This document shows positions 59,278-64,000 of a stretch of DNA of 64,000 bases, piece after piece; position 1 is the first letter of the stretch, and each line of letters starts with the position of its first letter. The notes under the pieces are model-generated. The model did no database searches, was not told the origin of the DNA, and saw nothing but the letters and a program-made list of their open reading frames with translations. Source of the stretch: Stenotrophomonas rhizophila (GTDB taxonomy: Bacteria; Pseudomonadota; Gammaproteobacteria; Xanthomonadales; Xanthomonadaceae); contig NZ_VDQT01000001.1 of the NCBI RefSeq assembly GCF_007667275.1, positions 1-64,000 of the forward strand, in the 5' to 3' direction. A program made the position numbers and the translations under genes.

Positions 59278-61548
59278 GTGACGAGCCGCGCAGCTCCCGC
59301 CGCTTCCACGCTGCTGCTGGCCCTTCTTGGCGCGGCAGCGCCGGCCTGGAGCCAGCAGGCTCCGGCCGTGAACATGCCCATCGGCGGCAGCTGCGGCCAC
59401 CGCGAACCGGGCGACACCCGGCCGCGGATCGGGCTGGCGCTGGGCGGCGGGGGCGCGCGCGGCATCGCCCACGTGCGCATCCTGCGCAAGCTGGAAGCGC
59501 TGCGGATCCCGGTGGACTGCATTGCCGGCACCAGCGCGGGCGCCCTGGTGGGGGCGCTGTATGCGTCCGGCAAGAGCCCGGCGCAGATCGAGCAGGTGGT
59601 GCTGGACACGCAATGGATGGCGATGTTCAGCGATACGCTGCCGCGCCGCGAGCGCTCGCTGCAGCGAAAGGCAGACGACTACGAACAGCTGGCGCCGATC
59701 GGCATCGGACTGGGCGGGCAGGGCAAGCGCATCCAGTTGTCTGGAGGCGTGTCGCAGGGCGAGCGGCTGATCGCGTTGTTCGAGACCGCTACCGGCGGCA
59801 GCCGGGTCAGCGGCGATTTCGATGATCTCTCCGTTCCGTTCCGCGCCGTCGCCACTGACCTCAACACGGGCCAGGCGGTGGTTCTTGGCCATGGCAGCCT
59901 GCCGATGGCGATGCGCGCCAGCATGTCGCTGCCGGGCATCTTCCGCCCGGTGGCGATCGACGGCCGGGTCCTGCTCGATGGCGGCGTCTCCAACCAGGTG
60001 CCGATCGACGTGGTGCGTGCGATGGGTGCCGAGCGGGTGATCGCGGTGGATGTCGGCACGCCCCTGAGCGAGCTGGATCGTGACGCCAGCCTGGTCGACG
60101 TGATCAGCCAGCTCAGTGGCTTCCTGACCACCCGCAACGCACAGCGCCAGCTGGACACGCTGGGCGCGCAGGACCTGCTGATCGCGCCGGAACTGACCGG
60201 CAAGGTGGCCACCGGCGAGTTCGACAAGGCCCCCGAAGCGCTGGAGATCGGGCAACAGGCCGCCGACCGCGCCGCGCCGGCTCTGCGCGCGTTCTCGCAA
60301 CCGGAGCCGGCCTGGCAGCGCTGGTATGCGACCCGCGCGCAGCGAGCCGCCAGTACCGAGCCGGCGCCGATCGCGTTCGTGGAAGTGCGCAACCACACCG
60401 GCTACGCCGACCAGCTGCTGCTGTCCTACCTGCCGGTGGAGATCGGCAGGCCGCTGGACAGCCGGGCGATGCAGGACGGCGTACTGCGCGCCTACGGGAT
60501 GGATACCCTGGCCAGCATCAGTTACGAGGAAATCCGTCGCGGCGACCAGGTCGGCGTGGTGATCACCGCGTACGAGAAACCGAATGGTCCGGCCTACCTG
60601 GAGGCCGGTGTCAGGCTCAGCAACGACCTGGACGGCAACCATGAAAGCAATCTGCGCGCCGGCCTGCTGTTTGCGCCGCTGTCGCCGTATGGCGCCGAGG
60701 CGCGGGTGACCCTGCAGATAGGCAGCGAGCCGGCCCTGCAGGGCAGTTACTACCATCCCTTCGATGTCGGCAACCGGTATGCCTTCGCCGCCGCGGGCGG
60801 CTACGAGACACGCAGCTTCAACGTGTTCGACGCGGACGGCAACAAGACCTCGCGCTACCGCGTGCAGCGTGCGGGCGCGAGCGTGGCGATGGTCCGCAAC
60901 GTGTCCAACGTGCTCTCGCTGCGCGTCGGCGTGGAGCGGTTCGCTGGCAGGGCCAGCATGGACATCGGCTCGCCGCGGGTCCCGCGCACCGATTTCGACG
61001 AAGGCGCGCTGACCGCCAGCGCCGCCTACGACAACATCGACAGCGTGTACTTCCCCCGCGACGGTTTCCTGGTCAGGCTGGGGACCTACCAGTCGCGCGA
61101 GAGCCTGGGTGCCGACAGCCGCTTCGGCCAGATCGACCTGGACGCAGTGGGGGCCTTCCCGTTCGGCAGCAGCGCGCTGCAGCTGGGACTGCGCTACCAC
61201 GTGACCGCGTCCGGCACCGCCCCGGTGCAGAGCCTGTACCGCCTGGGCGGACGCTGGCGGCTGGCCGGCTTCCAGCACAACCAGCTGACCGGGCAGGACT
61301 ATGCGCTGGGGTTTGCCGGCTACACCTATGAGCTGGGGAAGGTGCTGGGCCGGTCGGCGCAGGTGGGCGGCACCGTGGAATACGGCAATGCCTGGCAGCG
61401 TCGTTCGGACATGTCGCTGAGCGACGGCATCTGGAACGGCAGCCTGTTCCTCGGCTTCGATTCCTGGATCGGGCCGTTGATCTTCGGCCTGGGCATGCGC
61501 GAAGGCGGCCACCGCGTGGTCTTCATCGAGCTCGGCCAAGCCTTGTGA
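59278..61548 (+). CDS. Patatin-like phospholipase fused to an outer-membrane barrel (type Vd autotransporter-like)
   Basis: A 756-residue exported protein. The patatin domain has the oxyanion loop LGGGGARG, nucleophile Ser86 in GTSAG and Asp234 in DGGVSN. A POTRA-like segment follows (residues about 370-440, IAFVEVRNHTGYADQLLLSYLPVEIG), then a 16-strand-type barrel of the BamA/Omp85 surface-antigen class (DNIDSVYFPRDGFLVRLG, VVFIELGQAL end). This order is that of PlpD/FplA phospholipases, which display or secrete a lipase. GTG 59278 is used because ACGAGGTG lies before it. Confidence 0.88.
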   Translation: MTSRAAPAASTLLLALLGAAAPAWSQQAPAVNMPIGGSCGHREPGDTRPRIGLALGGGGARGIAHVRILRKLEALRIPVDCIAGTSAGALVGALYASGKSPAQIEQVVLDTQWMAMFSDTLPRRERSLQRKADDYEQLAPIGIGLGGQGKRIQLSGGVSQGERLIALFETATGGSRVSGDFDDLSVPFRAVATDLNTGQAVVLGHGSLPMAMRASMSLPGIFRPVAIDGRVLLDGGVSNQVPIDVVRAMGAERVIAVDVGTPLSELDRDASLVDVISQLSGFLTTRNAQRQLDTLGAQDLLIAPELTGKVATGEFDKAPEALEIGQQAADRAAPALRAFSQPEPAWQRWYATRAQRAASTEPAPIAFVEVRNHTGYADQLLLSYLPVEIGRPLDSRAMQDGVLRAYGMDTLASISYEEIRRGDQVGVVITAYEKPNGPAYLEAGVRLSNDLDGNHESNLRAGLLFAPLSPYGAEARVTLQIGSEPALQGSYYHPFDVGNRYAFAAAGGYETRSFNVFDADGNKTSRYRVQRAGASVAMVRNVSNVLSLRVGVERFAGRASMDIGSPRVPRTDFDEGALTASAAYDNIDSVYFPRDGFLVRLGTYQSRESLGADSRFGQIDLDAVGAFPFGSSALQLGLRYHVTASGTAPVQSLYRLGGRWRLAGFQHNQLTGQDYALGFAGYTYELGKVLGRSAQVGGTVEYGNAWQRRSDMSLSDGIWNGSLFLGFDSWIGPLIFGLGMREGGHRVVFIELGQAL

Positions 61549-61577
61549 CGCCGGCGGTTGGCCGGCGCCACGCAGGG

Positions 61578-61754
61578 TTACAGCACCTGCGCCAGGATCA
61601 CCGCCAGCGCGCCGACCCAGCAGACGAGGACGAACCATGCCAGCACCGCGTTGGCGCTGATGCCGCGCTTGCGCACGAACAGGCTGACCACCAGCGCGGC
61701 CAGCAGCGGCACCAGGAACAGGCACAGGATCCAGAACCAGGGGTGGGTGATCAT
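61578..61754 (-). CDS. Small two-helix membrane protein (58 residues)
   Basis: MITHPWFWILCLFLVPLLAA then a basic turn (FVRKRG) and a second helix (VLAWFVLVCWVGALAVILAQVL). It follows the Cys/Tyr-domain gene by 16 bases on the same strand, so it belongs to the mirrored module. Ribosome site is weak; start by hydropathy. Confidence 0.6.
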   Translation of the reverse strand: MITHPWFWILCLFLVPLLAALVVSLFVRKRGISANAVLAWFVLVCWVGALAVILAQVL

Positions 61755-61770
61755 CGCAGCCGCGCGCCGC

Positions 61771-62388
61771 TCATCGCGGCGCGTCCACGACGATGTACTG
61801 CACGGTGGTGCCGACATAACGCGGCTGGTACCAGCCATTGCTGCACTGCTGGTAGCCGATGCCGTCGATCACCACCGTGCTGCAGTCCACCGGCAGGCTG
61901 TACACCACCGAGCCGATCGCCGCAGCGGTGAGCGCGGCCCCGGCGGTGAAAGCGGCTGCATCCCAGAACGGATGGTCCCAGTAGGGCGGCGGCGGGGGCG
62001 GCGGCGGGGGATACGGATGGGGTCCCGGACCGGGACCGGGTCCGGGATGTGGACCGGGGCCGGGGCCAGGGCCAGGATGCGGACCAGGACCAGGACCAGG
62101 ACCAGGACCAGGACCAGGACCAGGGCCAGGGCCAGGGCCGGGATGCGGTCCAGGCCCAGGACCCGGATGTGGACCCGGGCCGGGACCAGGACCGGGATGC
62201 GGGGTGAAGCCGCCGCCGCCGTGGAAGCCGCCACCGCCACCGAAACCGCCGTGACCGGCAATCGAGGGATGGGCGAAGCCACGCAGGCCGGGCCGGGCCT
62301 CGGCAGAGGCCGGCAGCAGCATCGCGGACGTGCCGGCGCACAGCAGGGCGGTCAGCAGCGCGGTGCGCATCGAGCTGGGCAGGGTCAT
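61771..62388 (-). CDS. Exported Gly-Pro-His repeat protein with Cys/Tyr C-terminal domain
   Basis: A 205-residue protein with a signal peptide (ending ASAEA), a Gly-rich segment, a long GPGPGPHPGPGP repeat (about residues 60-120) and a Pro run, then the same domain as the protein at 57937: HPFWDAAAFTAGAALTAAAIG, CSTVVIDGIGYQQCSNGWYQ and PRYVGTTVQYIVV. GGAGG lies eight bases before the ATG. It starts one base after the DUF2092 stop, exactly as in the other module. Confidence 0.75.
   Translation of the reverse strand: MTLPSSMRTALLTALLCAGTSAMLLPASAEARPGLRGFAHPSIAGHGGFGGGGGFHGGGGFTPHPGPGPGPGPHPGPGPGPHPGPGPGPGPGPGPGPGPGPGPHPGPGPGPGPHPGPGPGPGPHPYPPPPPPPPPYWDHPFWDAAAFTAGAALTAAAIGSVVYSLPVDCSTVVIDGIGYQQCSNGWYQPRYVGTTVQYIVVDAPR
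61990..62205. repeat. Low-complexity GGACCA/GGACCG coding repeat
   Basis: Short degenerate hexamer-like units encode the GPG/HPGPG tract of the minus-strand gene. Copy number could change by slippage without loss of frame. Confidence 0.75.
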
Positions 62389-62389
62389 T

Positions 62390-63190
62390 TCAGCGGCCTC
62401 CAGTGGCTGTGTCATCGGCGGCCACGGCCACCGGCACGAACACGATGCGGGTGGCGCCGTCGGGGCGGAACACCAGGTCGTTGGCGGCCACCGCGCTGCG
62501 TGTGTTCCAGTCCAACGTCGCCAGGTAGCTGGGCAGTGCCGGGTCGGCGTGGCTGGTGATGAGCAGTTGCAGCGGCAGCCGGGTGGTGTCGGAGATCCAC
62601 ACCTGCCAGTCCACGCCGGGCTGGCGGAACGCGTAGTGGCGGGTGGGCTGGTTGTCGATGCGGTCGGTGCCGACGAACAGCGCCGAGTCGATGCGCTCGG
62701 TCGGGAACCCCGGGGTACCCCACAGGAACAGGTCGGCCAGCGGGAATTCGATGCCCAGCTGGGTCGCCGAATCGTTGAGCAGGGCCTGGATGCTGCGGTC
62801 CAGGTTCTCCACCCGCGCGTAGTACTTCTGTTCGGGCGAGGCGATGGTCAGCGTATGCCCGTCATAGAACAGCTGGCGGTGCTGGTGCTCACTGCGGACT
62901 TCCACGAAGAAGCGGTCCGGCCCGATCACCTTGTAGTCCACCGTACCGGCCAGGGCCACTTTCTGCCCGTCCTCGAGCACATAGTCGGTGCGGGTATTGG
63001 CCGACAGGGCGAACTGCGGCAGCGCGCGCAGGGCCTTGCCCATGCGCTCGAGCGCGGCGATCGCATCCGGGTCGCGGGTGGCCGCGCCGACGGTGTCGCT
63101 GGCGGTGGGTGGCGCGGCAGTGGCGGTGGACACGACCCAGGGCGGCGCCAGCAACAACGCCAGCAGCAGGCAGGAACGGGAAAGGCGCAT
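62390..63190 (-). CDS. DUF2092 periplasmic protein, copy 2
   Basis: A 266-residue paralogue of the protein at 57114: signal peptide (ending STATAA), RDPDAIAALERMGKALRALPQFALSANTRTDYVLEDGQKVAL, YDGHTLTIASPEQKYYARVEN, FPLADLFLWGTP and GVDWQVWISDTTRLP. It leads a minus-strand operon (DUF2092, Cys/Tyr-domain protein, small membrane protein) that mirrors the first. ATG 63190 starts the signal. Confidence 0.83.
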   Translation of the reverse strand: MRLSRSCLLLALLLAPPWVVSTATAAPPTASDTVGAATRDPDAIAALERMGKALRALPQFALSANTRTDYVLEDGQKVALAGTVDYKVIGPDRFFVEVRSEHQHRQLFYDGHTLTIASPEQKYYARVENLDRSIQALLNDSATQLGIEFPLADLFLWGTPGFPTERIDSALFVGTDRIDNQPTRHYAFRQPGVDWQVWISDTTRLPLQLLITSHADPALPSYLATLDWNTRSAVAANDLVFRPDGATRIVFVPVAVAADDTATGGR

Positions 63191-63301
63191 GGTGCTCTCC
63201 GGCGGGTGACGGCCTGCGGCGCAGGCCATGCCCCACTGTGCGCACGCGGTTTCGCGCCGACAACCGGAGTTTCACCGAGCCGCCCTAGGTATTTCTACCG
63301 G

Positions 63302-64000
63302 TCAGGGCGCGCGCTGCGGCGGGCTCCCACCCGCGGCGATCCAGGCATCCACCGCCTGCTCGACCACGGTCATCGGCATGGCGCCGTTGCCCAGGATCAG
63401 ATCGTGGAAGGCGCGGATGTCGAAGCGTTCGCCAAGCTGCGTGCGGGCCTTTTCGCGCAGGGCGAGAAGGCGCAGCTGGCCCATCTTGTACGACGACGCC
63501 TGGCCGGGTTGGACCAGGTAGCGGTTGACCTCGATCCGCACGTCCGAAGCCTGCATGCCGGTTTTTTCCTCCATGTAGGCGATGGCCTGTTCCGGCGTCC
63601 AGCGCTTGCGGTGCAGGCCGGTGTCCACCACCAACCGCACCGAGCGGAACATCTCGGCCTGCAGGCGGCCGATGTCGCCGGCCGGATCGTCCTTGTATAT
63701 GCCGGCTTCGGCCATCAGCTGTTCGGCATACAGCGCCCAGCCTTCGGAGAAGGCGCTGGGGTTGAGGCTGCGCCGCAGCAGCGGCAGGTCGGTCAGGGTC
63801 TGCCCGATCGAGATCTGGAAATGGTGGCCGGGCGAGCCCTCGTGGTAGGTGAGGGTGGGAAGGCTCCAGCGGGTGTTGGACGCCATGTCGCCCAGGTTGA
63901 TGTAGAACGTGCCGGGGCGCGATCCGTCCAGCGCCGGCGGATAGTAGTAACCGCCCGGCGAGGTCGCCTGCATGTGCGCCGGCACCGGCTGCACCACCAG
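63302..64000 (-). CDS. DUF885 family peptidase-like protein, 5' part outside window
   Basis: At least 232 residues of the C-terminal part of a DUF885 protein, a family of exported putative metallopeptidases of about 600 residues. Seen here are PGTFYINLGDM, a zinc-like TYHEGSPGHHFQ motif, SEGWALYAEQLMAEAG, and VNRYLVQPGQASSYKMGQL. The reading frame is open at the window edge. Confidence 0.85.
   Translation of the reverse strand: MVVQPVPAHMQATSPGGYYYPPALDGSRPGTFYINLGDMASNTRWSLPTLTYHEGSPGHHFQISIGQTLTDLPLLRRSLNPSAFSEGWALYAEQLMAEAGIYKDDPAGDIGRLQAEMFRSVRLVVDTGLHRKRWTPEQAIAYMEEKTGMQASDVRIEVNRYLVQPGQASSYKMGQLRLLALREKARTQLGERFDIRAFHDLILGNGAMPMTVVEQAVDAWIAAGGSPPQRAP

Overview
The window is GC-rich, densely packed bacterial DNA, best explained as a chromosomal segment of a Stenotrophomonas-like member of the Xanthomonadaceae. 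The main support is (i) many short GTAG-headed hairpins of the type GTAG-(A/C)GCCGGGCTCTGCCCGGC, the SMAG class of REP elements known from Stenotrophomonas, (ii) an imuA-imuB-dnaE2 mutagenesis operon behind a TTAG/CTAA LexA-like dyad, and (iii) an alpha-amino-acid ester hydrolase with the same active-site layout as the Xanthomonas citri enzyme. No transposase, integrase, phage gene or CRISPR array was seen.

Layout. 1-2.8 kb: 5' part of a tRNA-Ala(GGC) gene, then a merR-copA copper efflux operon. 2.9-5 kb: GlxA-type AraC regulator and a DsbG-like lipoprotein. 5.3-11.3 kb: DcaP-like porin, AdiC-type antiporter, AdiA-type arginine decarboxylase and a CDF transporter, read as an arginine-dependent acid-resistance module. 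11.4-15.4 kb: a ParD-like gene overlapping a methionine aminopeptidase gene, followed by a tandem duplication of a lower-GC gene of unknown function with a strongly conserved leader, a G14 tract and a relic of a second map copy. 15.5-17.4 kb: LytS/LytTR two-component pair. 17.5-32.3 kb: small envelope proteins, a lipoprotein gene broken by one in-frame amber codon, two LysR regulators, a RidA-like protein, VOC protein, AsmA-like protein, YggS and the SOS mutasome operon. 32.7-44.3 kb: GH3 glycosidase, amino-acid ester hydrolase, old yellow enzyme, SDR, MgtC, VOC protein, lactate dehydrogenase, I78 inhibitor and SapC-like protein. 44.3-52.9 kb: a lone CpaF-like ATPase with altered catalytic motifs, two AraC regulators, an acid phosphatase, a MASE1 histidine kinase and two response regulators. 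54.2-64 kb: an envelope cluster with DUF202, formylglycine-generating enzyme, barrel protein, DUF2092, a Cys/Tyr C-terminal-domain protein, DUF4136 lipoprotein and a patatin/beta-barrel fusion, mirrored on the opposite strand by a second DUF2092 plus C-terminal-domain pair; a DUF885 gene runs off the right edge.

The parts most likely to hold something undescribed are the duplicated 12.5-15.4 kb unit, the mirrored DUF2092/C-terminal-domain modules around the patatin barrel, the ParD-like/Map overlap and the degenerate solitary CpaF homologue. All functional statements come from reading motifs; no database search was run.
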